From the NCBI GenBank assembly GCA_903931735.1, contig CAIZDL010000088.1, positions 1 to 44,988 on the forward strand: a stretch of DNA of 44,988 nucleotides. The letters are read 5' to 3'. Below the pieces are notes generated by a model. It ran no database searches. It had not been told where the DNA came from and saw only the letters and a program-made list of their open reading frames with translations. The translations under genes and the position numbers were made by a program. Below, one piece after another: positions 7,243 to 14,913 of this stretch. The DNA is from an uncultured Rhodospirillales bacterium. GTDB taxonomy: Bacteria > Pseudomonadota > Alphaproteobacteria > Azospirillales > Azospirillaceae. The number at the start of each line of letters is the position of its first letter. Position 1 is the stretch's first letter.

Positions 7243-7893
7243 TCAATCCTTGCCGGCCTCCCAGGCTTCGTAGCCGCCACGGTCCGCAAGCGGTATGTGT
7301 GGCGCTGCGGTGAGGGGCAGCACCCCGGTCAGGCGCGGATCGAGGAAGGTCCGCTCGACCAACTCATCAAACACGAATCCGGCGCGTAAATACATCGGCA
7401 GCGCTGCTGGATGATCGAAGCTACAGGTGTTGACCAAGAGCCGAAGCGGCTGGCTTTTCCAGGCCCGGCCAAGCACGCGGGAGAGGAACCACGGGCCAAT
7501 GCCCCGGCCCATGTGGCCCGGCAGCAGCCCAAAATAAGCAAGGCGGCTGTTGGGGGCAAACCTGTGGTCAAGCTCGGCAAAGCCGGCGGCCCGTCCGCCA
7601 GCGGTCAGCACCAGAATTTCAAGGTTGGGATCGCTGATAAGGGCGTGAAGCTCGGCGTCGTCCAATCGGCGCCGTTCGTTCCATAGCCATGGCTCGCCGA
7701 CGCTCTCATAAAGAAAGCGGTAGGCCCGGGCGCTGGGCCGGCTGAGCCGGTGAATGGCGAGGCCGGGGTCCGGCGGTGGCTTTAAACGCCCCTTTGGAGC
7801 GGCGCGCATTTCAAGATAGGTGACCACAACACGCAGCATCCCGGGCGGCGGCTTTTCCCCAGGACTGGGTGCCGCCCGGTTTGGCTGGACCAT
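7243..7893 (-). CDS. GNAT-family N-acetyltransferase
   Basis: 216 residues from ATG 7893, which lies 11 bp after the stop of the sulfurtransferase gene, so the two are probably co-transcribed. The GNAT fold is visible in ILVLTAGGRAAGFAELD (strand 4), AYFGLLPGHMGRGIGPWFL (acetyl-CoA loop, R/Q-x-x-G-x-G/A type) and FDHPAALPMYLRAGFV (C-terminal motif). It should transfer an acetyl group from acetyl-CoA to an amine. The substrate is not predictable. The frame extends upstream to 7974, but that overlaps the neighbouring gene, so the shorter form is preferred. Confidence 0.82.
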   Translation of the reverse strand: MVQPNRAAPSPGEKPPPGMLRVVVTYLEMRAAPKGRLKPPPDPGLAIHRLSRPSARAYRFLYESVGEPWLWNERRRLDDAELHALISDPNLEILVLTAGGRAAGFAELDHRFAPNSRLAYFGLLPGHMGRGIGPWFLSRVLGRAWKSQPLRLLVNTCSFDHPAALPMYLRAGFVFDELVERTFLDPRLTGVLPLTAAPHIPLADRGGYEAWEAGKD

Positions 7894-7903
7894 AAACGCA
7901 CCC

Positions 7904-8761
7904 TTAGGCGCCGACGGCCACCGGAAGGTCTTGGCGTTGTCCCCATTCCGCCCAAGAGCCATCGTAGACCGCAACGTCGTCTTTGCCGATCAGGTAGAGC
8001 CCGAGGGCGACAACGCAGGCCGTGACGCCGCTGCCGCAACTGGCCACCACCGGCCGGGCAAGATCGATGCCAGCGGCGGAGATGCGCGCACGAAGCTGTT
8101 CTGCCGGCAACACTGTTTTGGTCTCCGGGTCGAGCAGTTCGGTGTAGGGCAGGTTGAGCGCGCCGGGGATGTGGCCGGGCCGGCGGCCGGGCCATGGGTC
8201 GGGCGCCTCGCCCTTGAAGCGCGCCGCGCCGCGCGCGTCCACCAACTGTTCGTGCTTGGAGACGACGTTCGCCAACACCTGATCAACCTCACGCACCAGG
8301 GTGTGGTTGTAGGTGGCGGTGAAATGGCGCTGACGGGGCGCGGGCGGAAGATCTTCGATCGGTCGTTTTTCTGCGAGCCACTTGGGCAGGCCGCCATCGA
8401 GAATCGCAACGTCGCGGTGGCCAAACACCCGCAGCATCCACCACACCCGTGCCGCCGACATCAGACCATGGGCGTCGTAAACCACAATGCGGTTGCCATC
8501 GCCGAGCCCGAGCGCGCGCAAACGCGACGAAACTTTCTCGGGAGGAGGCAGCATGTGGGGCAGATCGTTGCCGGAGTCGGCGATCTCATCAATGTCGAAG
8601 AAGACGGCGCCGGGGATGTGACAGGCTTGATATTCGGCCTTGGCGCTACGGCCACTCTCGGGAGTGAAGTAGGTGCCGTCGACGATTCTCACGTCGGGTG
8701 CCGTCAAGTGGTTGCCCAACCAGTCGGTGCTGACCAGCGCGTCGGGACGAGAATAAGGCAT
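7904..8761 (-). CDS. sseA: 3-mercaptopyruvate/thiosulfate sulfurtransferase
   Basis: 285 residues made of two rhodanese domains. The first (about 10-135) carries the inactive fold with VRIVDGTYF and YQACHIPGAVFFDIDEI. The second (about 165-280) has the active-site loop CGSGVTA at about residue 240; this loop composition, rather than CRxGxR/T, is typical of 3-mercaptopyruvate sulfurtransferases. It moves a sulfur atom from 3-mercaptopyruvate to a thiol or cyanide acceptor in the cytoplasm. It heads a probable two-gene unit with the GNAT gene. The thiosulfate-specific alternative is less likely given the loop. Confidence 0.9.
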   Translation of the reverse strand: MPYSRPDALVSTDWLGNHLTAPDVRIVDGTYFTPESGRSAKAEYQACHIPGAVFFDIDEIADSGNDLPHMLPPPEKVSSRLRALGLGDGNRIVVYDAHGLMSAARVWWMLRVFGHRDVAILDGGLPKWLAEKRPIEDLPPAPRQRHFTATYNHTLVREVDQVLANVVSKHEQLVDARGAARFKGEAPDPWPGRRPGHIPGALNLPYTELLDPETKTVLPAEQLRARISAAGIDLARPVVASCGSGVTACVVALGLYLIGKDDVAVYDGSWAEWGQRQDLPVAVGA

Positions 8762-8900
8762 CGGGTCGAATCCTCCTCTGGGTCCTTAAATGTCGATCTT
8801 TGTTATTCTTGTCGCGCCCGAGCCCAGGATGGTGGCGTGAGGCGGCGGTAGGGCCTGGGCCAGTCTAAACCGGAACGTTGAGCGGGAAAAGTGGGAAGCT

Positions 8901-9515
8901 TCATGCGCCCGCGTTATGGCACCACTCTTTGCGCACCCGGTCCCGGTTGCGGGCGAGCCAGCCAATGGCGATGATCGTCGCCGAATTATCAAGCTCGCCG
9001 TGGTCAAGGTGGGCGATGGCTTGGTCAGCGCTCATGATAACCGTGCGGATATCTTCGTTTTCGTGGGCAAGGCCGTGGATGCCGCCGGCCGTTTGGGCGT
9101 CCACGCGGGCGCAGAACAGGGTTACGGATTCGCTGCTGCCGCCGGGGCTCGACAAATAATCGCCGATCGTGATCAAGTCCGATGGCGAGCACCCGGTCTC
9201 CTCCCGCGTTTCCCTGTGGGCAACATCTTCCAGGCGTTCGTCTTTGCCGATTATTCCGGCGACCACTTCCAGCAACCAAGCTTTGCGCCCGGCGGCGTGA
9301 GCACCGATTCGGAATTGCTCGATCAGCACCACCTGATCAAGGTCGGGGTCGTAAAGCAGCACCGCCACCGCATGACCGCGCTCGAAGACTTCCAGCACCA
9401 CGTCGCCGGTCCAACCGCCGGCGAAGGTGCGGTGACGCAGGCGGTAACGGTCGATGCGGAAATAGCCGCGAAAGACGGTTTGGCGCTCCAGGATCTCGAT
9501 ATCGTCAGGGGTCAT
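8901..9515 (-). CDS. Nudix hydrolase, ADP-ribose pyrophosphatase type
   Basis: 204 residues from ATG 9515 (an in-frame TTG at 9533 is possible). The full Nudix box G-x5-E-x7-RE-x2-EE-x-G is present at about residues 90-112 (AGIIGKDERLEDVAHRETRE followed by ETGC) and binds the catalytic Mg2+. The surrounding HAVAVLLYDPDLDQVVLIEQFRIGA and the downstream YLSSPGGSSE are characteristic of the NudF/TrgB ADP-ribose pyrophosphatases, which hydrolyse ADP-ribose to AMP and ribose 5-phosphate. It stands alone, 139 bp from the sulfurtransferase gene on the same strand. Substrate choice within the subfamily is inferred. Confidence 0.88.
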   Translation of the reverse strand: MTPDDIEILERQTVFRGYFRIDRYRLRHRTFAGGWTGDVVLEVFERGHAVAVLLYDPDLDQVVLIEQFRIGAHAAGRKAWLLEVVAGIIGKDERLEDVAHRETREETGCSPSDLITIGDYLSSPGGSSESVTLFCARVDAQTAGGIHGLAHENEDIRTVIMSADQAIAHLDHGELDNSATIIAIGWLARNRDRVRKEWCHNAGA

Positions 9516-9633
9516 TGCGCGAAATTTCGCCAAACGGGAAGCTTTCGCTAAGTTTAGCCGATCCTCAGCCCTTGCGCCAGCGCGGGCGCGGGGCTAGAGA
9601 CTGTGGGGCAACAAAAGGAAAGGGAGCGGCATT

Positions 9634-9864
9634 ATGGCGATCAGACGCTCAGACACCTGCTATTATTGCAAGTTCTGGATCGGCCAGGGCGTGCGCGAGC
9701 GCGGACCGAAGGGGTCGTGCCGACGCTACCCCCCCGTGGTGACCGGGCGTTACCCGGACGGGGCCTTTCCGACCACCCTCTCCACCGACTGGTGCGGCGA
9801 GTGGCAACGCGAGCAGGGCGGCCCGATTGACCCGGGCGAGTGGCAGTCTTCAGACGAGGCGTGA
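9634..9864 (+). CDS. Small Cys-rich protein of unknown function
   Basis: 76 residues. An N-terminal CYYC pair, a third Cys in GSCRRYPP and a fourth in DWCGEW form a four-cysteine set suited to binding zinc or an iron-sulfur cluster. Similar short proteins with CxxC-CxRYPP-WCGE spacing occur in alphaproteobacteria as conserved hypotheticals, as far as I recall. There is no signal peptide or membrane segment. The gene sits alone between the divergent Nudix gene and the convergent bacteriohemerythrin gene. An AAGGGAGCGG stretch at 9619-9628 is a good ribosome-binding site for the ATG. Confidence 0.75.
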   Translation: MAIRRSDTCYYCKFWIGQGVRERGPKGSCRRYPPVVTGRYPDGAFPTTLSTDWCGEWQREQGGPIDPGEWQSSDEA

Positions 9865-9875
9865 CGTGCCGAAGC

Positions 9876-10262
9876 TTAGGGCTTGGTATTCAGAAAGCTA
9901 GCCAGATCATTGTCGTGACGAATGATGTGGGCATCGAGCGTTGCCTTGAGGTGCGGCCATATGTCGTTGGTGGTCGCTTCCCGCCCCGAGACAAACGCGG
10001 AGATAAACACCGAGATCTCGTTGGCAATGTAATTGTGGCTGCGCCGATGGTGGAACAGGTTGGGGTAGTTGGCCTCTTTCATCAGCGCTTCTTCGTGGGC
10101 GAAGTGCAGCAACGCCGATGCTTTCAGCAGGCTGAGTGACTGGGCGATCAGGATGCGGTCGGGGGCGTCTTCGGCCATCAGCGCGGCGAGGTGCGCGCCG
10201 ACGGTTTCCATATCCAGGTGCTCGTCGTGATTGTCTGAAGTGTAAGCGTGCGCGGCAGGCAT
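9876..10262 (-). CDS. Bacteriohemerythrin-like protein
   Basis: 128 residues from ATG 10262, with GGGAG about 10 bp upstream. It has the di-iron hemerythrin ligand pattern: an N-terminal His (DEHLDMETVGAH), HFAHEEALM (H-x3-E type), LFHHRRSHNYI and a C-terminal AHIIRHDNDL (H-x4-D). It is a four-helix bundle binding O2 or NO at a di-iron site, used for oxygen delivery, sensing or nitrosative stress protection. The frame stays open to 10454, but the added residues are not hemerythrin-like. A dyad at 10307-10331 precedes it. An NsrR-like regulator is encoded 8 kb away, but no shared operator was seen. Confidence 0.82.
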   Translation of the reverse strand: MPAAHAYTSDNHDEHLDMETVGAHLAALMAEDAPDRILIAQSLSLLKASALLHFAHEEALMKEANYPNLFHHRRSHNYIANEISVFISAFVSGREATTNDIWPHLKATLDAHIIRHDNDLASFLNTKP

Positions 10263-10306
10263 GATGGTGGTCTCCCTATCCTTAAAGCCTCTCCAACCTG
10301 AGCGAC

Positions 10307-10331
10307 AAACCTGGGGCGTAAATCCAGGTTT
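10307..10331. promoter_or_regulatory. Inverted repeat upstream of the hemerythrin gene
   Basis: AAACCTGG (10307-10314) and CCAGGTTT (10324-10331) form a perfect 8-bp inverted repeat around a 9-nt centre, about 45 bp before the hemerythrin start codon. The position and symmetry fit a dimeric regulator's operator, or a hairpin in the 5' leader. No known consensus is matched. A weaker dyad, CACTTGAAATCAAAGTG (10415-10431), lies further upstream. Confidence 0.4.
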
Positions 10332-10495
10332 GGCAAGGGCATGGCTCCCATTCGCAACAGACACGGATGGTAAAGTTAATCGTTGTGGGATGGAAGGGCC
10401 GATCGGATGACTCTCACTTGAAATCAAAGTGTTGTGACATTTATTCAATCGCATTTGATAGGAATCGACCCAAGGGCCGCCGCCCCCCGGGGCGA

Positions 10496-12877
10496 CTAAC
10501 GCTTGGGTTTGGATGCCTGGGCGCGGGCGAAGGCTTCCGCAAAGGCGTTGGCGCCTTCAAAGGGTGGGGTCACCGTTTTGGGCGCCTGGGCCGCAGGGCG
10601 GTTTTGGCTGGTGGGGGAGGCCTTGCGCTGGCCACCCTCGCCCCGGCCGCCTTCGCCTCGGGATGGTGCCGAGGTTTGGGCTTGTTGAGACGAGCCGCCG
10701 GAGCGGCGGGCGGGGGCCTCATCCATGCGCATGGTGAGAGCGATGCGTTTGCGCGGCAGGTCGATTTCCACCACCTTGACCCGCACGACATCGCCGGCCT
10801 TGACCACGCTGTGCGGGTCTTTCACAAATTTGTCGGCCAGTTGCGAGATATGGACCAAGCCATCTTGATGGACGCCAATGTCGACGAAGGCACCAAAGGC
10901 GGTGACGTTGGTTACGACTCCTTCGAGCGTCATGCCCGGTTGGAGGTCTTTCATTTGTTCGACGCCATCGCGGAAAGTGGCGGTCTTAAATTCCGGGCGG
11001 GGGTCGCGGCCGGGTTTTTCCAGCTCCGATAAAATATCAACCACGGTTGGGCGGCCAAAGCGATCATCGGTAAAATCGTCGGGATCGAGACCGCGCAAAA
11101 ATCCGGAGTCGCCGATCACGGCATCAAGGTTTCTGCGGCTGTGCTTGAGAATACGCTCGACCACCGGATAGGCTTCCGGGTGGACCGCCGAGCAATCGAG
11201 CGGCGTGTCGCCGTTGCGGATACGCAGGAAGCCCGCCGCCTGCTCAAAGGTTTTGGGGCCGAGTCGTGCCACGTCAAGCAACTGGGCGCGCGAGCGGAAG
11301 GCGCCGTTTTTATCCCGGAATTCAACAATATTGCGGGCAACGGTGTCGGAAAGCCCGGATACCCGCGCAAGCAGCGGGATCGATGCGGTGTTAAGATCGA
11401 CCCCGACCGCGTTCACGCAGTCCTCAACCACGGCGTCGAGGGCGGTGGCGAGGCGCTGGGGCGCGACATCGTGCTGATATTGGCCGACACCAATGGATTT
11501 CGGCTCGATCTTGACCAGTTCGGCCAGCGGGTCTTGAAGCCGGCGGGCAATGGAGACCGCGCCGCGCAACGACACATCCAACTGGGGAAATTCGAGCGCC
11601 GCAAACTCCGACGCCGAATAGACCGAAGCGCCGGCCTCGCTGACCACCGCCTTGGTCAACCTCAGCTCAGGGTGCTGCTTAAAGAGATCGGCGACCAGCT
11701 TGTCGGTCTCCCGCGAGGCGGTGCCGTTGCCGATGCTGATCAATTCGGCGTGATGGCGGTGGGCGAGGGCGGCCAGAACCGCGATCGAGCCGTCCCAATC
11801 GTTGCGGGGCTGGTGCGGGTAGATGGTGGCGGTGTCGACCAATTTGCCGGTGCGGTCGACCACCGCAACCTTGACCCCGGTGCGAATGCCGGGATCAAGC
11901 CCGAGCACTGCTTTGGGGCCGGCGGGGGCGGCGAGTAGCAAGTCGTGGAGGTTGCGGGCGAAAACCTTGATCGCCTCTTCTTCGGCCCGTTCGCGCAGTT
12001 CGCCCAGCAGTTCGGTTTCGAGATGGGGGCCGACTCGGAGTTTCCAGGTCCAGCGCACGGTATCGGCCAGCCACTTATCCGCTGGGCGGCCTTGATCGCC
12101 GATGCCGGTGTGGTGGGCGATCACGGCCTCGCACGGGTGGGGCGTGGTGCCCGGCTCGGCGGTTTCCAGCCGAACATCGAGCACACCTGCGGCCCGGCCC
12201 CGGAACAGCGCCAACGCCCGGTGCGACGGCACCTTGGCCCACACTTCGGAAAATTCGAAATAATCGGAGAATTTGGCGCCCTCGGCGCGTTTTTCCTCGA
12301 TCACCGCCGACACCACCCGTCCCGAGTCGACGACGTGGCGGCGCAGCCTGCCGACCAGCTCGGCATCTTCACCAAACCGCTCGATCAGGATGTGGCGGGC
12401 GCCTTCCAGTGCGGCTTTGGTATCCGCAACGCCCTTTTCGGCGTTCACAAACGCAGCGGCTTCCGCATCGGGCTGGCGGCCGGGGTCTGCCAACAGCAAG
12501 TCGGCCAGCGGCTCCAACCCGGCTTCGCGGGCGATTTGGGCTTTGGTCCGGCGTTTGATTTTGTAGGGCAGATAGAGGTCTTCAAGCCGCACCTTGGTCT
12601 CGGCCAATGCGAGCTGGCGAGCCAGTTCCTCGGTCATTTTGCCTTGATCGGTGATGCTGCCGACGATTTGGGCGCGCCGGTCTTCCAGCTCGCGCAAATA
12701 TATCAGGCGCTCGGCCAGGGTGCGAAGCTGGGTGTCGTCGAGCCCGCCGGTGGCTTCCTTGCGGTAGCGGGCGATGAAGGGCACGGTCGAGCCTTCATCG
12801 AGCAGGCGGACGGTTGCCGCGACCTGAGCTTCTTGGCAGCCCACATCTTGGGCGATACGGTGACTGATGCTGATCAT
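10496..12877 (-). CDS. tex: Tex, transcription accessory / S1 RNA-binding protein
   Basis: 793 residues, the usual length for Tex. In order: a helical Tex N-terminal domain (about 1-320, opening [20 protein letters not shown]), a YqgF/RNase H-like domain (about 325-450; [18 protein letters not shown]), helix-hairpin-helix repeats (about 490-560; [17 protein letters not shown]) and an S1 RNA-binding domain (about 645-720; [20 protein letters not shown]). The last 70 residues are a low-complexity Ser/Gly/Ala/Pro tail. Tex is a conserved cytoplasmic nucleic-acid-binding factor linked to transcription and stress fitness. It is a single gene, diverging from the ROK kinase. Confidence 0.96.
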   Translation of the reverse strand: MISISHRIAQDVGCQEAQVAATVRLLDEGSTVPFIARYRKEATGGLDDTQLRTLAERLIYLRELEDRRAQIVGSITDQGKMTEELARQLALAETKVRLEDLYLPYKIKRRTKAQIAREAGLEPLADLLLADPGRQPDAEAAAFVNAEKGVADTKAALEGARHILIERFGEDAELVGRLRRHVVDSGRVVSAVIEEKRAEGAKFSDYFEFSEVWAKVPSHRALALFRGRAAGVLDVRLETAEPGTTPHPCEAVIAHHTGIGDQGRPADKWLADTVRWTWKLRVGPHLETELLGELRERAEEEAIKVFARNLHDLLLAAPAGPKAVLGLDPGIRTGVKVAVVDRTGKLVDTATIYPHQPRNDWDGSIAVLAALAHRHHAELISIGNGTASRETDKLVADLFKQHPELRLTKAVVSEAGASVYSASEFAALEFPQLDVSLRGAVSIARRLQDPLAELVKIEPKSIGVGQYQHDVAPQRLATALDAVVEDCVNAVGVDLNTASIPLLARVSGLSDTVARNIVEFRDKNGAFRSRAQLLDVARLGPKTFEQAAGFLRIRNGDTPLDCSAVHPEAYPVVERILKHSRRNLDAVIGDSGFLRGLDPDDFTDDRFGRPTVVDILSELEKPGRDPRPEFKTATFRDGVEQMKDLQPGMTLEGVVTNVTAFGAFVDIGVHQDGLVHISQLADKFVKDPHSVVKAGDVVRVKVVEIDLPRKRIALTMRMDEAPARRSGGSSQQAQTSAPSRGEGGRGEGGQRKASPTSQNRPAAQAPKTVTPPFEGANAFAEAFARAQASKPKR

Positions 12878-12983
12878 GAACCCTGGGCCGCTACCGGAAT
12901 GAGAGGTTCGGTTCTATACTCCCCGAGGCGGGTGCGGCCAACCGTCTTATGAGGGACGGACGAAAAGATGCTATCAGGCATCG

Positions 12984-13988
12984 GTGAAACGAGCCATTAA
13001 CCCGAGCGCGGAAGTTTTGCCGAGCGCGAAAGTTTTGGGAGTGCCAGCCTTGTATATCGGTATCGACATGGGCGGGACCAAGGTTTCGGCGCTGGTTCTC
13101 GATCGCATGGGGCGGGAATGTCTGCGTATGCGTCGGCCGACGCCCGTGAGCTATGCTGAAACCGTGGCCCTGCTGACCGCGATGGTCGCAGAATTGGAAG
13201 AGGCGTGCGGGCGGCGTTGTCTTCCGGTTGGACTGGGGTTGCCGGGGGTTGTCGACCCGGCGGCGGGAACCGTGCGGGCGGTCAACTTGCCGTGGCTGCT
13301 CGGCCGCCCTTTTGGCGGCGACCTTGCCGAAGCGCTCGGCCGGACCGTGCCGATGGCCAACGACGCCAATTGTTTCGTGTTATCCGAGGCGGTGGATGGT
13401 GCCGGGGCGCGCACGGCGGTGGTGTTCGGCGCCGTGCTGGGCACGGGCGTTGGCGGCGGCATCGCCGTTCATGGCCGCGGGCTGAGTGGCGTGCACGGTA
13501 TCGCCGGCGAATGGGGGCACACGCCCTTGCCCTGGCGCACCAGCGACGATGGCCCGGAATTGCCATGCCCGTGCGGCCGGATTGGCTGTATCGAAACCAT
13601 CTTGTGTGGATCAGGCTTGGTAAACACCTCCAATCTCTTGGGCGGCTCCGGCGAGACCGCCCAAGAGATTGGAAAAAGAGCGCAGGCCGGGGAGGTTATC
13701 GCGCAAAAGGCATTGGAATCTTACTATCATTCTCTCGCCAGAGCCTTGGCTTGTGTAATAAATTTCCTCGATCCCGATACGATTGTTTTGGGGGGTGGGC
13801 TCTCGGACTTGCCAAACCTGCTAGAGCGGGTGTCTTTGTGCTGGCGGGGCTTAAGCTTGGTTGCCGAGCCCCGCACCCGCTTGGTAAGAGCCATTCATGG
13901 CGCCGACAGCGGGGTGAGGGGCGCCGCCTGGTTGGCACGCCAGGGAGCCACGGGAATCGGGCCGGCATGGGCGGTGCCGGTCGGTTGA
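12984..13988 (+). CDS. ROK-family sugar kinase
   Basis: 334 residues from GTG 12984. An ASKHA fold with the phosphate loop YIGIDMGGTKVSALVLD (about residues 24-40), the ROK signature around GTGVGGGIAVHGRGLSG and the zinc site GHTPL plus CPCGRIGCIE (about 178-203). It should phosphorylate a hexose (glucose, fructose, N-acetylglucosamine or N-acetylmannosamine) with ATP in the cytoplasm. The lack of an N-terminal helix-turn-helix makes it a kinase rather than a repressor. The true start is doubtful: the first 19 codons contain an 18-bp tandem duplication and are not family-like. GTG 13041, a few codons before YIGID, is the alternative. Confidence 0.87.
   Translation: MKRAINPSAEVLPSAKVLGVPALYIGIDMGGTKVSALVLDRMGRECLRMRRPTPVSYAETVALLTAMVAELEEACGRRCLPVGLGLPGVVDPAAGTVRAVNLPWLLGRPFGGDLAEALGRTVPMANDANCFVLSEAVDGAGARTAVVFGAVLGTGVGGGIAVHGRGLSGVHGIAGEWGHTPLPWRTSDDGPELPCPCGRIGCIETILCGSGLVNTSNLLGGSGETAQEIGKRAQAGEVIAQKALESYYHSLARALACVINFLDPDTIVLGGGLSDLPNLLERVSLCWRGLSLVAEPRTRLVRAIHGADSGVRGAAWLARQGATGIGPAWAVPVG
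13002..13037 (+). repeat. 18-bp tandem duplication at the 5' end of the ROK gene
   Basis: CCGAGCGCGGAAGTTTTG (13002-13019) is followed directly by CCGAGCGCGAAAGTTTTG (13020-13037), one mismatch. If translated it gives the repeated PSAEVL/PSAKVL just before the conserved kinase fold. It may be a recent slippage event in a non-essential N-terminal extension or in the leader. Confidence 0.7.
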
Positions 13989-14023
13989 TAGGCATCGGCT
14001 GGCAGCGCCGCGCGCTGACAGGT

Positions 14024-14052
14024 TTGACAGGTTTGATTTCTGACAGTATACC
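14024..14052 (+). promoter_or_regulatory. Strong sigma-70-type promoter ahead of atpE
   Basis: TTGACA at 14024-14029, a 17-bp spacer, then TATACC at 14047-14052. The -35 hexamer is a perfect consensus and the spacing is optimal. Transcription should start near 14059, leaving a leader of about 215 nt before the atpE ATG. The only gene downstream on this strand within reach is atpE. Confidence 0.55.
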
Positions 14053-14275
14053 TTCACCGGGCTTCTGGCTTACTGACCGAGTTTGAACGCAGCCGAGACC
14101 CCAGGGGCGGTGTCTGTCGCCTCGGCGATTTCGGATGCGGGGGTGAATACGACGATACGAGAGCCAAGTTTGAAGACCCTAGAGTTACTACCGAACCACC
14201 ACGCCCGGGCTTATGGAACAACCAAAAGCTCAAGGGCGTGTTAAAAAAACCAAGCAAAATGAAGGAAATGGTACG

Positions 14276-14542
14276 ATGGACGCAGAAACTGCCAAGATTA
14301 TCGCCGGCGGCCTGATGCTGATTGGCACTAACCTGAAGTTTGTCGGCGCTGGTGCTGCCGCGATCGGTCTGGCTGGTGCCGGTGTCGGTATTGGTAACTT
14401 GTTTGCATCGCACGTCGCCTCGGTGACCCGTAACCCCGCGATCGAGCAGAAGATTTTCCCAATCACGATGTTGGGCTTCGCTTTGACTGAAGCGGCCGGA
14501 TTGTTTGCGTTGTTGGTCGCGTTCCTGATTCTCTTCACCTGA
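14276..14542 (+). CDS. atpE: ATP synthase F0 subunit c (solitary gene)
   Basis: 88 residues from ATG 14276, with GAAGGAAA about 8 bp upstream. Subunit c forms the rotating membrane ring of F0. Two membrane helices flank a polar loop (TRNPAIEQK); the second carries the proton-binding Glu in [20 protein letters not shown]. The central part ([20 protein letters not shown]) resembles mitochondrial subunit 9. The protein is about 13 residues longer than the usual 75, because a hydrophobic segment ([14 protein letters not shown]) precedes the first helix. An internal ATG at 14315 would give exactly 75. No atpB, atpF or other F0 gene is nearby, which is unusual. H+ rather than Na+ specificity is likely. 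Confidence 0.88.
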   Translation: MDAETAKIIAGGLMLIGTNLKFVGAGAAAIGLAGAGVGIGNLFASHVASVTRNPAIEQKIFPITMLGFALTEAAGLFALLVAFLILFT

Positions 14543-14913
14543 TCGATCGTAAGGTCGGCGGGAAGCCCCACACCAGGCGGCTCTCCTTCGCGCACCTGCG
14601 GCAAGCGTCTCTTCGTAATGGCTTTTAGCCCGCACGATTGGTGATGTTTGTTCGTATGGGCAGAGGGCGGGCCGCCGGGGTGTTCTTGCGTGTCTGCATC
14701 ATGCGTAGCTTTGTTGCCGTAACACGGGGCGCGCCGGAGGATCGTTAGCGCGGCTCGAGTCTTTAGCGGAGCTGGGTGAAGGCAGGCCTTTGAGTTTTTT
14801 AGTGTTCAACGAAAGGCGCGGCCTCTCGTTCGCACATCATTAGCTCCGCGATCGATTATGATCCGGGAATGATATCGGCGTTTTGCGGAGTCGGAGCCTT
14901 TTTCGGCCCGTGG
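14543..14913. other. Gene-free stretch between atpE and the GH17 gene
   Basis: This 371-bp gap lies between the converging atpE and GH17 genes. It holds only short frames, such as a basic 34-codon one starting near 14643, with nothing family-like. An AAGGCAGGCCTT stretch followed within a few bases by TTTTTT (about 14779-14800) is a weak candidate terminator for atpE, because its loop would be too small. I see no RNA gene. Confidence 0.4.

Noticed and set aside
10470-10495. GC-rich palindrome (CGCCCC/GGGGCG) downstream of tex as a terminator
   Set aside because: No T-run follows it in the tex direction, so an intrinsic terminator is not supported.
13818-13836. TAGAGCGGGT match to the 53-bp repeat start
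   Set aside because: Only about 10 bases match, inside conserved ROK kinase coding sequence; chance.
14643-14747. 34-codon basic frame downstream of atpE
   Set aside because: No ribosome-binding site or recognisable sequence.
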